Shown: positions 38,936-48,721 of the stretch, one piece after another
How positions within the stretch are numbered: the stretch's first letter is position 1
Layout: each line of letters opens with the position of its first letter
NCBI RefSeq assembly: GCF_004331735.1
Contig: NZ_SJSO01000006.1
Location: 62,001 to 126,000 of the forward strand
Length of the DNA stretch: 64,000 bases
Origin: Pedobacter psychrodurus
GTDB taxonomy: Bacteria; Bacteroidota; Bacteroidia; Sphingobacteriales; Sphingobacteriaceae
Direction of reading: 5' to 3'
Position numbers and translations under genes: made by a program
The notes under the pieces: generated by a model
Told to the model about the DNA's origin: nothing
The model's input: the letters and a program-made list of their open reading frames with translations, nothing else
Database searches by the model: none

Positions 38936-38953
38936 GACTTCGGACTCCCGACT
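38936..38953. repeat. 18-bp repeat GACTTCGGACTCCCGACT, copy 1
   Basis: An exact 18-base match to 51315-51332. It belongs to a gene-free stretch (38824-38952) made of degenerate phrases such as TTCCGACCTTGGACTTCGGACTCC. It touches the stop codon of the DUF983 gene. Confidence 0.7.
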
Positions 38954-39351
38954 TATTTATCGTAATATGGCTTATACTTAATGTTTGGCGATAAAACATG
39001 GAGTAGAATAATTCTCGAATATCGATAGTTAAACGGATACAGGATAAAACAGCCTGCAAAAATAACAATCAGATAAGGCCAGAAAGTTTCATCTGTAAGC
39101 GGACCGAAAATTAAATAGGTAATAAAACTGGCAAAAAGCATTTCGATTACATTCATCGCATAACTTACATACATGGCTGCATAGAAATAACCAGGTTCAA
39201 TTTCTATACGTTGTGCACAATGCCCACAGATTTCTTTGGTATGCTGAATGTTCCAGCCGTACATACTGCCTGTAAAAATATCTCCTCTGCGGCAATGCGG
39301 ACATTTACAATGTACAATGGCATAAAGCTTTGAGGTAGTTTGCTCAGCCAT
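38953..39351 (-). CDS. DUF983 family membrane protein
   Basis: 132-aa membrane protein of unknown function. It has an N-terminal zinc-ribbon-like pair of CxxC motifs (HCKCPHCRRGDIF and ICGHCAQRIEI), followed by two hydrophobic segments (MNVIEMLFASFITYLIFGPL and FWPYLIVIFAGCFILYPF). This arrangement is typical of DUF983. The gene starts four bases after the upstream small membrane protein ends, so the two are co-transcribed. Confidence 0.88.
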   Translation of the reverse strand: MAEQTTSKLYAIVHCKCPHCRRGDIFTGSMYGWNIQHTKEICGHCAQRIEIEPGYFYAAMYVSYAMNVIEMLFASFITYLIFGPLTDETFWPYLIVIFAGCFILYPFNYRYSRIILLHVLSPNIKYKPYYDK

Positions 39352-39355
39352 GCTT

Positions 39356-39628
39356 TTAATTGAGATTAAAAGGTTCTTTTTTCATGTTGAGGTGAATATT
39401 CTTTTTGCGGTATTTTTTATACCAAACCACACCAACAATAACAGCCATTAAATAGGGAAGAGATAAAAGATATAATACTCCGGTATTTAAGCCTGCTGTT
39501 TGTGTATTCCCATTTTTAACACCTTGCTCGGCATTAATGGTACACATAGAACATTGGGCATTAACATTGGTGCTTATTGCAAATGTTAGTGCCAATACAA
39601 ACAGGATAAAAATTGCTTTCTTCTTCAT
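39356..39628 (-). CDS. Small exported membrane protein with CSMC motif
   Basis: 90-aa protein. It starts with a signal peptide (KKKAIFILFVLALTFAIST) ending before NAQCSMCTINAEQGVKNG, so a CxxC pair would stand at the mature N-terminus outside the membrane. One transmembrane segment (YLLSLPYLMAVIVGVVWY) and a basic tail follow. CxxC could bind metal or form a disulfide. Adjacent to and upstream of the DUF983 gene in the same operon. Function unknown. Confidence 0.75.
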   Translation of the reverse strand: MKKKAIFILFVLALTFAISTNVNAQCSMCTINAEQGVKNGNTQTAGLNTGVLYLLSLPYLMAVIVGVVWYKKYRKKNIHLNMKKEPFNLN

Positions 39629-39680
39629 TCGTTACAAATATAAGCATAAACGTTTGGAGGGGTTTAAAAATTATGTCATA

Positions 39681-39711
39681 AAAAAACCCTCGCTTTTTAG
39701 GGTGAGGGTTT
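39681..39711 (-). terminator. Terminator after the small secreted protein gene
   Basis: AACCCTC...GAGGGTT hairpin around CACCCTAAAAAGC on the minus strand, ending in seven T. Its sequence is almost the same as the terminator at 40267-40300. Confidence 0.82.
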
Positions 39712-39729
39712 GAGTGGGCATAATTATTT

Positions 39730-40113
39730 CTATTGCGCAGTTAATGCGGCATTATTACTCGAATTTAAAGTTAAAGTAACAGCGAAACTAGTGCCAGAAG
39801 TACCATAAATATCGCCATCAAAATGGGTAACCTGGTTGTTAATTAATGAACGAGAGAGACTCCCACTTACTGAATTAATCGTATACATTCTATAAGCCCC
39901 GCCTCCATTAGGAATTTCTTTACTGACGCTTCCACTTAAAAATTGATCAGTCGCATCATCAAAGTATAATTCACCGTAGTAGCCATCAACATTAACAACG
40001 ATAAGGACAGGGTCATTGTTACTTTGAACTGTTTTCTTTGAGAGCGACTGAAAAGAAGATAATCCAAAGATGGAAAATGCACCCAATACGAGAAATAATA
40101 ATAGTTTTTTCAT
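39730..40113 (-). CDS. Hypothetical small secreted protein
   Basis: 127-aa protein with a signal peptide (MKKLLLFLVLGAFSIFGLSS). The mature part is beta-rich with Gly, Ser and Asn (VVNVDGYYGELYFDDATDQF, GGGAYRMYTINSVSGSLS) and no motif I recognise. It is framed by two nearly identical terminators, so it is its own transcription unit. It may be a companion of the SusC/D locus upstream, but there is no direct evidence. Confidence 0.6.
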   Translation of the reverse strand: MKKLLLFLVLGAFSIFGLSSFQSLSKKTVQSNNDPVLIVVNVDGYYGELYFDDATDQFLSGSVSKEIPNGGGAYRMYTINSVSGSLSRSLINNQVTHFDGDIYGTSGTSFAVTLTLNSSNNAALTAQ

Positions 40114-40266
40114 AGATATAAATTTTTAGGTTTAAAAAAAATTACAACTAAACATACACAATTACCTGGTAAATCAATAATAATTCAAGTATTTACACCA
40201 AGTTAAATCATTGTTGATGAAACAATTGCAAAAAAGCACAACAGATTACCTTAAAAAAATAAAGGC

Positions 40267-40300
40267 AAAAAAAAACCCTCACTTTTTAGGATGAGGGTTA
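40267..40300 (-). terminator. Terminator of the SusC/D operon
   Basis: AACCCTCATCCTAAAAAGTGAGGGTT hairpin on the minus strand with nine following T. It stands after the pseudogene tail downstream of the DUF4302 gene. The rest of the gap 40114-40476 is AT-rich and shows only this and the tail. Confidence 0.82.
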
Positions 40301-40334
40301 CGGGAGAGAAAGATTAAAATTAGATATTAATTAT

Positions 40335-40400
40335 TTATAGCGTTCCATATATGAAAGAGCTTAAGTCTGCTGTACGGTAGAAGCCTCCTAATAACGGGCT
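40335..40400 (-). pseudogene. C-terminal remnant of a second metallohydrolase-type lipoprotein gene
   Basis: On the minus strand 21 codons and a stop code for SPLLGGFYRTADLSSFIYGTL. This aligns with the end of the metallohydrolase lipoprotein at 41806, SKSILGGLVKTTDPTSYLFGTL. Upstream an in-frame TGA interrupts the frame after a few more codons. A paralogue of that lipoprotein has therefore probably been deleted here, leaving its last codons. Confidence 0.6.
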
Positions 40401-40476
40401 ATTAATATTGGCACAACTTATATAAAATCAATTTTGAGATTCCAATTTAATTTTTTTTTAAGAAATCATTGCTAAG

Positions 40477-41790
40477 TTATCTTGGCCTCCAGCTAATCCA
40501 AGCTTGAGCATCTGAAACCCTAACCATATCATAGTTTTTTCCAGTATCAGATGTAGGAATCAGATACCAGTCTTGAGCACTACCTACCGTTGCTCCACCG
40601 TACAAAATCGCTCTTGCAGCCGTCATTGCCTGAGCAATTGCAGTAGTTCCCGTAAACGTACCTGCGTTGGTACCCAATGTAAACCTAGCTATTCCTGAAT
40701 TGATACCAAATGGATTTCTTGATAATGCATAAGGAGCTCCCAATGCATTGTTAACAAAAGCAATCAATCCCTCACTTGTTCCACCAAAAACCGTTGGGCC
40801 AGCATACCATAAAGTTTGATAACCTGCTACATTTTTGAAATTACAAAAATCATCAAGGCCGTTTGCATGAAAAGCTTTATCAGAAACCCAAGTACCATTA
40901 GAATTAGCGAACATCTGATTGTACCACCTTTGTGCAGCGCCAACGTCAAGTTTCAAAGGTGTGATGGCCTCTTTAATTTGAATAGCGCTACCATTAATGT
41001 TTCCATTTACAGCTAATGCCGCTGCATCATATACAACATCACTTATTTGTTTAACCGTTGTTGTGCCAATTACTAATGGTTCATATAGCGTAACAAATGA
41101 GCCAGAAACATAATAGTTCGAGGTTACAGTTTTAAGGCTTCCATTATCCAAATAAGAAAAAGCCAATATTTGCGCTGCGGGGTCCCATTTCACTTCACAT
41201 TCTATTCCCCCAATAGTCGTCCTTTTAAAATATGTTCTAATTTTAGAAGCTGTAGCTGCAACATTATTAAGCACAGTAAATATTGCACTACTTTCTGCTG
41301 CGGATTTAGACCTAATTAGAATGAGTTTGCTTTTATTAAATGTTCCTTCCAATTTTATAGTATCTGTACTTGATGATAAGAAGGCAAATTCAAAATCTGA
41401 ATAATAACCCGCAGCAGTTGTACCCCCAAAAACGCTCGAAGTTGGGTCAGCAATTAAATGCAAGGTAGAATAAGAATCAAATAATAATGTTGGTTTTTGC
41501 AAAGCCTTTAAACGATAAGAACTTTCAGCTGATGTAGTGCGGTAGTCTGCAGTCATCGTTATTCTGTTCTTATCATTAAAATTAAATAGAAAGGTAGCTG
41601 GCGTTTTATTATCTGTTAATAAATATCCTTTCCATCCAAATTGCGCACTAACTAACTGTGCCTGGTATTCTGCTAAGGTTGCAGATAGTCTTTCATCCGT
41701 ATTTCCAATAAGTGGCTCTGTTGGATCTTTTTTACAAGAGCCGAAGGCTAATGAAAATAAGAGTATATATAATAGATTCTTTTTCATCAT
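40477..41790 (-). CDS. DUF4302 family lipoprotein
   Basis: 437-aa outer-surface or periplasmic lipoprotein. The signal peptide ends in a lipobox (LAFGSC, then KKDPTEP). The start of the mature chain, RLSATLAEYQAQLVSAQFGWKGYLLTD, is typical of DUF4302 proteins, which are encoded with SusC/SusD and a zinc metallohydrolase lipoprotein in Bacteroidota. The rest is beta-rich. It is the last intact gene of the operon, 15 bases after the metallohydrolase gene. Exact function unknown; a binding or processing accessory is likely. Confidence 0.85.
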   Translation of the reverse strand: MMKKNLLYILLFSLAFGSCKKDPTEPLIGNTDERLSATLAEYQAQLVSAQFGWKGYLLTDNKTPATFLFNFNDKNRITMTADYRTTSAESSYRLKALQKPTLLFDSYSTLHLIADPTSSVFGGTTAAGYYSDFEFAFLSSSTDTIKLEGTFNKSKLILIRSKSAAESSAIFTVLNNVAATASKIRTYFKRTTIGGIECEVKWDPAAQILAFSYLDNGSLKTVTSNYYVSGSFVTLYEPLVIGTTTVKQISDVVYDAAALAVNGNINGSAIQIKEAITPLKLDVGAAQRWYNQMFANSNGTWVSDKAFHANGLDDFCNFKNVAGYQTLWYAGPTVFGGTSEGLIAFVNNALGAPYALSRNPFGINSGIARFTLGTNAGTFTGTTAIAQAMTAARAILYGGATVGSAQDWYLIPTSDTGKNYDMVRVSDAQAWISWRPR

Positions 41791-41805
41791 TTTTGTTTTA
41801 AATTA

Positions 41806-43266
41806 TTACAATGTTCCAAATAAGTAAGAAGTTGGATCTGTTGTTTTTACAAGACCGCCCAATATGCTTTTCGATTGCGGGATAATATCATCAACCCAAC
41901 GAATGTTAAATTGTTGATTATTAAAATATGCCAACAAAGTTGGAATATAGGTTTCTATAATTCTTGCATTACCATAGGTTACTGTAGTTGGTTGCAGGCT
42001 TGCATAAGTCATTGTTATAGTTCCATTAACATTGTTTATGTTATAATCAAAATCACCATTAAAACCAACACCCAAAGCTGCGGTAGGATCCATAAAGTTG
42101 ACTCTTAGGGTAACTTTATTAGCCGCAGTAAAAATCAATGAAATATTATCTATGTAATATCCTTTGTTGGTTTGTGGATTACCTGCCTGTAAAGTTGTAT
42201 TTGCAGTATTATAAGTTGTTAAGAATTTGGCTGACAAACCTGTTAATTTTTGAGGGTTTATGGAAATTGTACCATAAGTTTTTCCTGGGCCTAATAAGTT
42301 ATTAAAATCTGCAGTTGGAGATTGTGCCTCAATAGCAGCCTGTGTTCTATTCTGTAAATCCGTCAAATCTATACCCCAACTATCTTTCATATAAGAAATT
42401 ACGATAGCTTTTTTTCTTAGCAACTTAGATCTAGCGTCTGTATTCTGTTCATAAACACCTTTACCATTCCTTTTAATATACAAACCGTCGTAAATAAAAA
42501 GATTGTTAATAATATTATCAAAATTAGCAGCGCCACCTTCCAGTAATGTTGATAGCGTCTCAACAAAATCATCATCTTTATTTGATCTTGAATATGGCGT
42601 TACAAAGCCCTTACCCCAGAAATCATTTTCATACAGTATTTTATCTAATGCAGCTGTAGATGAATAAGCACCTCTAAAAATATTAAACCATGTAGCAGTA
42701 TAATCAGATGGCGTTATTCTTTGATAATCAGGAGTTACAGCAATATTCTGATTTAAAATATGCCCAAACTCATGGTGCATAGTATGTAAAATTTGTTTAA
42801 CTGCTGGTTTATTCGCCGGGTTAAAAGTGTTTAGATCAAGTAAGACAATTTTTCTGCCTGCTTCCGCTGTTCCTAAAGTAATTGTCCCATTACTATTGTA
42901 AGATGGACTCCCCGCTAAATAAAACTGTTTTTGCGTATAAGTTTTCATAAAGTTTGCGCCTTTTACTGCAACATAGGGATCAATCCAAGTTTTCTTTATG
43001 ATATCCATTATAGGCACTACTAATTCCTCTTTAACGGGAACAACATTTTTATAGATTTCACCTAATTCAGATCGATCCCACTTATACTTAACTTCAATAT
43101 TATAAGGAGTTGTATAATTTGTACTGATCCACTCATCTATTGGGCCCTTTGCCCAGGTATCTCCTCCGAGGCCAACTAGGTTGGCGCTTAAATCGTCTTT
43201 TTTGCTACATCCTGCCAAAAAGATTGTTGCCAAAGCAACTATGGATAATAATAATTTCTTTTTCAT
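41806..43266 (-). CDS. Substrate-import-associated zinc metallohydrolase lipoprotein
   Basis: 486-aa lipoprotein (lipobox IFLAGC, then SKKDDLS). The HExxH motif is in ILHTMHHEFGHILNQN (about residues 160-175), with zinc ligands and catalytic Glu; a distal acidic region follows (DDFVETLSTLLEGG) that could give the third ligand. This matches the lipoprotein family found beside TonB-dependent SusC/SusD systems, thought to trim peptides or another substrate before import. It lies between the SusD and DUF4302 genes with short gaps. A short remnant of a second copy lies downstream at 40335. Confidence 0.88.
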   Translation of the reverse strand: MKKKLLLSIVALATIFLAGCSKKDDLSANLVGLGGDTWAKGPIDEWISTNYTTPYNIEVKYKWDRSELGEIYKNVVPVKEELVVPIMDIIKKTWIDPYVAVKGANFMKTYTQKQFYLAGSPSYNSNGTITLGTAEAGRKIVLLDLNTFNPANKPAVKQILHTMHHEFGHILNQNIAVTPDYQRITPSDYTATWFNIFRGAYSSTAALDKILYENDFWGKGFVTPYSRSNKDDDFVETLSTLLEGGAANFDNIINNLFIYDGLYIKRNGKGVYEQNTDARSKLLRKKAIVISYMKDSWGIDLTDLQNRTQAAIEAQSPTADFNNLLGPGKTYGTISINPQKLTGLSAKFLTTYNTANTTLQAGNPQTNKGYYIDNISLIFTAANKVTLRVNFMDPTAALGVGFNGDFDYNINNVNGTITMTYASLQPTTVTYGNARIIETYIPTLLAYFNNQQFNIRWVDDIIPQSKSILGGLVKTTDPTSYLFGTL

Positions 43267-43284
43267 AATATTCTTATATTATAA

Positions 43285-44754
43285 CTAACGAGGATTAGCA
43301 GCTAAACCAGCCGCTATCGCGTCTTGTGGAATTTGAATTAATCTTTTTGGATCATTTGCACCTAATGAAATTGTAGTCTGACCATTTGCCGACACATGTG
43401 ATATTGGAATTTTTAATCTTACAATATCTAGCCACCTTAAACCCTCATGCATATATTCTTGGCGTTTAAAATTCAGAACAGTACCTACCAATGCATCTTT
43501 TACGGTTAAAGTTGGAAAGAAAGATGTTGCTTTATTTTCGGTGAATTTATCAGCGGTAGCAGAATAACCAACAATTCGTTTTGATAAATAAATATCAAGA
43601 TCAGCAATTGCCTGACTATTATTACCTAACATGATATTTGCCTCTGCTCTGTTAAATAATACTTCTTCTGCCGTTAATAAAGGCACCATGTTATAAGCAT
43701 CTCCAAAATTGGCACTGATGGTTTGTTTTACAAAATGCTCTCTAAATTTTGGAATATTATAAACGGTTTCATTACCCCCAAAAATTTTAGTCGTCATGGC
43801 CAAGGCTTTTCCTGTTGGATTATTACCTGCATTAAAAACCGTTGCTCTTACACCAGAACTTAATCCAAAATTGTAGCCTGCATAGTTTCTTCCCCAATAA
43901 GAATTAGCCTCTTGTAATAATAAATTTGATGGTTCCGTAGAATTGGTATATAGCGCTTGTAATTCATAATATCCTAATACATTATAGGCAGTATTCCATG
44001 CTCTTAAATTGTCCGCAATCGTCGTTCCCGGAAAAACCGCATTTGCATGGTCAATTACTTTTTGGTAATCTTTCTTAAATAAATAAAACCGGGTCGCAAA
44101 TGCATGAGCTGCTTGTGTAGTAAAGTGATACTTAGGAACTCTATATGAATTGTTTTTAATTAAAGGTAAGCCCTCCAATAAATCCTTCTCTATATTAGCA
44201 TAAACGCTAGCAACAGTTCCCCTTGTGTAATTACCTTCAACTATTTTCTGTGGCAATGTTACATATGGGACTCCAGGATCAGACGCTGCAGTTACTGGAT
44301 CGTAGGCTTTAGCAAAAAAGGTTACTAACATAAAATGTACGTACGCCCTTGCAACCAATGCCTCTCCTCTACTTGCAGAATATTCTGCAGTATTGCCAGC
44401 TTTATCAATGGCCTCCAATGCATAATTTGCAGCAGCAATAGCTTTATAACAAGAATTCCAATAAAATGGCGGCGTATCTTCCGATGTAGCATCTATCTGA
44501 TCTATATAATTCCATGGAGAAGAATTTGGTAAATCTCTACCTGTTGTACCTTTATCACCGGCATTGTCGCTCATTGCCTCTGCAAAGGCAAGATAATTGC
44601 CATGTGGATATGCGTTGGCTAATAATTCGGCTACTTTAACAGAACTGTTTAACTCAGTTCGATCATCTGGTTGATGCTCTAAAAATTTTTTACAGCTCGA
44701 AGATAGCAGTAAGCTTGAGCATGCGATATATATGAATATTTTATTCTTTTTCAT
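43285..44754 (-). CDS. SusD/RagB-family nutrient-binding outer membrane lipoprotein
   Basis: 489-aa surface lipoprotein that caps the SusC-type channel and binds the substrate. The signal ends in SSSCKKFLEHQPDDRTEL, with lipidated Cys and the usual start of the mature chain. Helical TPR-like segments follow (YKAIAAANYALEAIDKAG, GEALVARAYVHFMLVTFFAK), and the C-terminal part carries VLNFKRQEYMHEGLRWLDIV, the SusD-family signature. It is directly downstream of SusC (15-base gap). The substrate is not evident; no glycoside hydrolase or sulfatase is nearby, and the metallohydrolase suggests peptides or a chelated compound. Confidence 0.93.
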   Translation of the reverse strand: MKKNKIFIYIACSSLLLSSSCKKFLEHQPDDRTELNSSVKVAELLANAYPHGNYLAFAEAMSDNAGDKGTTGRDLPNSSPWNYIDQIDATSEDTPPFYWNSCYKAIAAANYALEAIDKAGNTAEYSASRGEALVARAYVHFMLVTFFAKAYDPVTAASDPGVPYVTLPQKIVEGNYTRGTVASVYANIEKDLLEGLPLIKNNSYRVPKYHFTTQAAHAFATRFYLFKKDYQKVIDHANAVFPGTTIADNLRAWNTAYNVLGYYELQALYTNSTEPSNLLLQEANSYWGRNYAGYNFGLSSGVRATVFNAGNNPTGKALAMTTKIFGGNETVYNIPKFREHFVKQTISANFGDAYNMVPLLTAEEVLFNRAEANIMLGNNSQAIADLDIYLSKRIVGYSATADKFTENKATSFFPTLTVKDALVGTVLNFKRQEYMHEGLRWLDIVRLKIPISHVSANGQTTISLGANDPKRLIQIPQDAIAAGLAANPR

Positions 44755-44769
44755 TTCTTTTCAATTTAA

Positions 44770-47700
44770 TTAGAATCCAACTTTTAGAGAAAGCGTATAC
44801 TGTTTGGGAATTGGTAACGCTACACCACCTGACGCAAAAAATTCTGGATCCTGTCCTTTAAGTTTTTTATCAGAATAGATTAACCAAAAATTATTCGCCA
44901 CTGCACTTATTGATGCATTGTTTGCGCCAATAGTTTTTAGGATTCTTGCAGGCAATGCGTACGACAGCGATAATTGTTTTAAACGAATAAAACCTCCATC
45001 TGCCACCCTAGCTGTTGAGTAGTTATAGGTATTATAAGGATATGTTCCATCAATATTAGCTGCTGCTTCAACATCAAGAATAGATGGGATATTTGTCTTC
45101 AATTCATCACCTGGTAAGGTCCATCTATCTTTAAACTCATTAGGTAAAGCATCTAAATCTGAATAAGAAGTGGCAAAAACAGGGTTTAGCCTAATTTTAT
45201 TTCCTGCAGAGAAAGTAAATAAAGAGCCAAAAGTAAATCCTTTATAACTCACACTATTATAAAAACCACCCGTCAATTTTGGGTCTGTTGGACCTTCATA
45301 CTTTAGGTATTTAGGTTCAAGGCTTTGCATATAAACATCACCACTTTTCTCACCCTTTTCATTGATAAATTCAGGGATTCCCGTATCATGATTTAAACCA
45401 GTAAAATCTACAGAGTACAATCCACGGTATGGAAAGCCTTGCAGAGGTCCACCATCTGCAGTTACCAAACTGAATATACTTTGAGGGCTTGAAAGTTTAG
45501 TAACCTTATTTTTGTTATAGCCAAAGTTAAAATTACTTCTCCAGCTCCATTCAGCAGTTTTAATAATTGGTCCACTCAAAGTTACCTCGATACCTTTAGT
45601 ATTCATATCAGCATAATTTGCAGTAGTTAAATACTGTCCGCCAATCCCTGAAGTTCTTAATGGGCTAATTAAATCGAACCCGTTCCTATTATACAAATCA
45701 ACAGTTATATTTAACTTATCCTTAAAAAAGCCCAAATCAAGACCGATGTTAGTCTCATACTGTTTTTCCCATGTTAAATCACTGTTCTCTATATACTCGA
45801 TATTCATAACAGATTCTGTTTCACTCGTATACGGCCTTAAAGCACTTCCATTCCTTAAAACCAATGCCGAGTTGGTAGCACTACCCAAACTTGCTGTTAA
45901 ACCATACGTCGCTCTAATGGTAGCACGGTTTAAGATTTTCATCAGTCTTTCATTTTCGAAAAATTTCTCTCTATCTATATTCCAGGCACCAGAAATATTC
46001 CAGGTAGGTAACCATCTAGCCGTAGCCGAACTTCCCAACTGGTTTGAACCATCGTATCTACCAGTAGCATTGAACGAATATTTACCATCATAAGAATAGG
46101 CCGCCCTTGTCATAAATGCGGCGAAACGGTCGTATCTATGATTCATCGAATAATAATTCAAATTATTCAAAGTAGCCTGTTTTACTATATTTGGATCAAT
46201 AAATGGAACTCCACCTTTATCGTATTGATAACCATACCCTATCATGCTCCTCGTTTGGCGATCAGCCATTCTCATTTCCTGAAAAGCATAAACATTAATT
46301 AAGTGTTTTTCATTGATGGTATTATCATACTCTATAGAGTTTCTAACCATATACGATTTAAGAAAATCATCAGTTGTATTATAAAACCCACCATAAGGAA
46401 GTACAACAACAGGTTGTAATTCCGGATGTTCCGGATCACGGAACAAGAATCGATTATTGTCTTGAATATAAGAATCACCATTTGCTCTATAGGCGTTTGC
46501 CATATTAGAGTTTTCCTTTACCTTATGCTCATTACCACTTTTTACATATCGCATCGATGCTAAGAAATCGTACTTGAAGTGCTTCACAAATTTATAGCCC
46601 AAACCACCTTGGAGTTTAAAATCCAACATACTTAAGTCCAACGAATTATTATCCAACTCATTCAGGATATTAAAATTTGCAAAGTTTCTTGTAAAGTTTT
46701 CCCTGTTTCCGTTTTGATCAAATGCAGTTAGAGTTCTACTTGTATTTAAGGCATAACTAAAAGGATTAATATCAAAATCTCTAGAATAGGTTCCTTCAAC
46801 AGGATTACTAACACGTCCCACCGTGCCTGGTGCTTTTTGGTTACGGATTGATCCTGTGGTAATAAAATTAACTGAAAGTTTATCTGAAAGATTAAATACA
46901 GCGTTAACATTTGCAGTATAACGTTCTACATCATTTCCAATAGCCCAACCATTATCGTTTAAATAACTGGTTGAAAAATATAGTTGAGATTTTTCAGTTC
47001 CTGACGAAACACTAATGGCGTGCTCTTGCATTAAAGAGTTTTTGAAAAGTACATCAAACCAATCTGTATTTGCCGTTGCATAGCGAGATAAGAATGAATT
47101 TCTTGCTTCGGGGGTATTTGCTAGACCGAATGTACCTGAACTTGCATCGTATGTATTAATTAATTGATACATTTTAGTAAAAACACCTCCGTCTGCTGCT
47201 CTCGAAGCACTAGAATGATTTAGCCATCCTTTGCGAGCCAGCTCTGAGTAAACAGACATTTGATCAGAAGAATTCATAATATTATAACTGTCGTACGTAG
47301 GCTTTAAATAGGTAGAAAAGTTACCTGTATAAGAGATTAATGGTTTACCGATACGTCCTTTCTTTGTTGTTATAACCACAACACCGTTCATTGCGCGTGC
47401 ACCATATTGTGCAGTTGCAGCCGCATCTTTTAAGATATTAAATGATTCAATGTCGTCAGCATTTATACCAGCTACAGAAGATCCAATCAATGTACTTACA
47501 TCTCCTGATGATAACTGTTCATTGGAAATATTAACAACATCTTCCAAAATCACACCATCAACTACCCATAGTGGTTTATTATCTCCAGTAATTGAGGTTG
47601 CACCGCGAACACGGATTTTTGGTGCTGCACCAAAAGTACCAGAAACATTTTGTACTGAAACCCCAGCTACCCGACCTTCGAGCATACGACTTACGTCAGT

Positions 47701-48438
47701 AATACCGTCTTGTTTAACATCAGCTCCCTTTAATGCTGTAGCAGCCCCAGTAAATAATTTCTTGTTTAAATTCTGATAACCTGTTGAAATAATATTTACA
47801 TCTTTGAGTTCATTTGCATCTTCTTCTAATACAACATTTATAGAGGTTTTAGATCCAACTTCAACCTCTATTGTTTTATATCCAATAAAGCTAAAAACTA
47901 AAGTAGCACCTTCTTTTACCGAAATTGAATAATCTCCGTTGGCACTTGTAGATACAGCATTCGCTACCCCTTTTTCTCTAACACTAACACCAGGAAGTAC
48001 TGCTCCGTTTTTATCTTTTACCTTTCCCGTTACTTGTACTGCAACAAAATAGCCTAATACCTTATCAAAAACAGACTTTTCTTTTAATTTAATTAAAATT
48101 GTTCTGTCTTCTACAGTATAGCTTAAATCTCTACCTGAAACAACTTTGTCCATCACCTCTTCAACAGTAGAATTACTAAAATCTACATTTAAAGTAGTTG
48201 AGGTTTTAATTTTATTAGTTGATAAAAGAACATCATAACCAGATTGTTTTCTGATCTCTCTAAAAACCTTTTCGAATGTTACATTCTTTTCTTTTAATGT
48301 AACCAGCTGGCCAAATGAAGCTGCACTAACCTGTATTAGCGAGGCAAGTAATATGACCGTAACTAACTTCATAATAAATAGCAATTTAGGTATGTAGCGT
48401 CGATGCGTACATAAAATTCTAATATAAATTTTGTACAT
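44770..48438 (-). CDS. SusC/RagA-family TonB-linked outer membrane protein with STN signalling domain
   Basis: 1222-aa TonB-dependent transporter. The long N-terminus (MYKIYIRILCTH...) before the hydrophobic segment is usual for Sphingobacteriaceae SusC proteins; an inner ATG at residue 23 is the alternative start. Order: STN domain (about 48-115, KVFREIRKQSGYDVLLSTNK), carboxypeptidase-like beta domain (VKDKNGAVLPGVSVREKG), plug domain with SusC signature (NDKLWVVDGVIL-like, here NKPLWVVDGVILEDV, and DAAATAQYGARAMNGVVVIT), then the 22-strand barrel ending QYTLSLKVGF. The STN domain, plus FecR and sigma genes upstream, fits transport-coupled signalling by the FecA model. Confidence 0.95.
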   Translation of the reverse strand: MYKIYIRILCTHRRYIPKLLFIMKLVTVILLASLIQVSAASFGQLVTLKEKNVTFEKVFREIRKQSGYDVLLSTNKIKTSTTLNVDFSNSTVEEVMDKVVSGRDLSYTVEDRTILIKLKEKSVFDKVLGYFVAVQVTGKVKDKNGAVLPGVSVREKGVANAVSTSANGDYSISVKEGATLVFSFIGYKTIEVEVGSKTSINVVLEEDANELKDVNIISTGYQNLNKKLFTGAATALKGADVKQDGITDVSRMLEGRVAGVSVQNVSGTFGAAPKIRVRGATSITGDNKPLWVVDGVILEDVVNISNEQLSSGDVSTLIGSSVAGINADDIESFNILKDAAATAQYGARAMNGVVVITTKKGRIGKPLISYTGNFSTYLKPTYDSYNIMNSSDQMSVYSELARKGWLNHSSASRAADGGVFTKMYQLINTYDASSGTFGLANTPEARNSFLSRYATANTDWFDVLFKNSLMQEHAISVSSGTEKSQLYFSTSYLNDNGWAIGNDVERYTANVNAVFNLSDKLSVNFITTGSIRNQKAPGTVGRVSNPVEGTYSRDFDINPFSYALNTSRTLTAFDQNGNRENFTRNFANFNILNELDNNSLDLSMLDFKLQGGLGYKFVKHFKYDFLASMRYVKSGNEHKVKENSNMANAYRANGDSYIQDNNRFLFRDPEHPELQPVVVLPYGGFYNTTDDFLKSYMVRNSIEYDNTINEKHLINVYAFQEMRMADRQTRSMIGYGYQYDKGGVPFIDPNIVKQATLNNLNYYSMNHRYDRFAAFMTRAAYSYDGKYSFNATGRYDGSNQLGSSATARWLPTWNISGAWNIDREKFFENERLMKILNRATIRATYGLTASLGSATNSALVLRNGSALRPYTSETESVMNIEYIENSDLTWEKQYETNIGLDLGFFKDKLNITVDLYNRNGFDLISPLRTSGIGGQYLTTANYADMNTKGIEVTLSGPIIKTAEWSWRSNFNFGYNKNKVTKLSSPQSIFSLVTADGGPLQGFPYRGLYSVDFTGLNHDTGIPEFINEKGEKSGDVYMQSLEPKYLKYEGPTDPKLTGGFYNSVSYKGFTFGSLFTFSAGNKIRLNPVFATSYSDLDALPNEFKDRWTLPGDELKTNIPSILDVEAAANIDGTYPYNTYNYSTARVADGGFIRLKQLSLSYALPARILKTIGANNASISAVANNFWLIYSDKKLKGQDPEFFASGGVALPIPKQYTLSLKVGF

Positions 48439-48559
48439 TTAATAGTCTGTTTTTGTGCGAAGCGCAATAAAGTTTAGACGCCCAAAAGCGTTTCGCGGTT
48501 ATCCAAGAAATAATTGATTTTAATCGATTCCGGTTTACGGAATAGCTAAACAGATAATA

Positions 48560-48588
48560 AAGGGGGTGTTGCAAGCACTCCTTTTTTA
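48560..48588 (-). terminator. Hairpin between the FecR and SusC genes
   Basis: GGAGTGC-TTGCA-ACACCCCC forms a stem with short T-rich flanks on both sides; the longer T run is on the plus strand. It could separate the sigma/FecR transcript from the SusC transcript. The remainder of the gap 48439-48721 shows no gene. Confidence 0.45.
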
Positions 48589-48721
48589 TTTATTCAACTT
48601 TTGAATCGTCAGGAGTTTTGTCGAAGTATATTCATTAGTTGTTAGTGGTTTTTAGGTTATTGTTGATTAATTAGTTTTTTTTTTAGAGATAAAGGTTAGT
48701 TACGTCTTCATCTTTTTCCGG

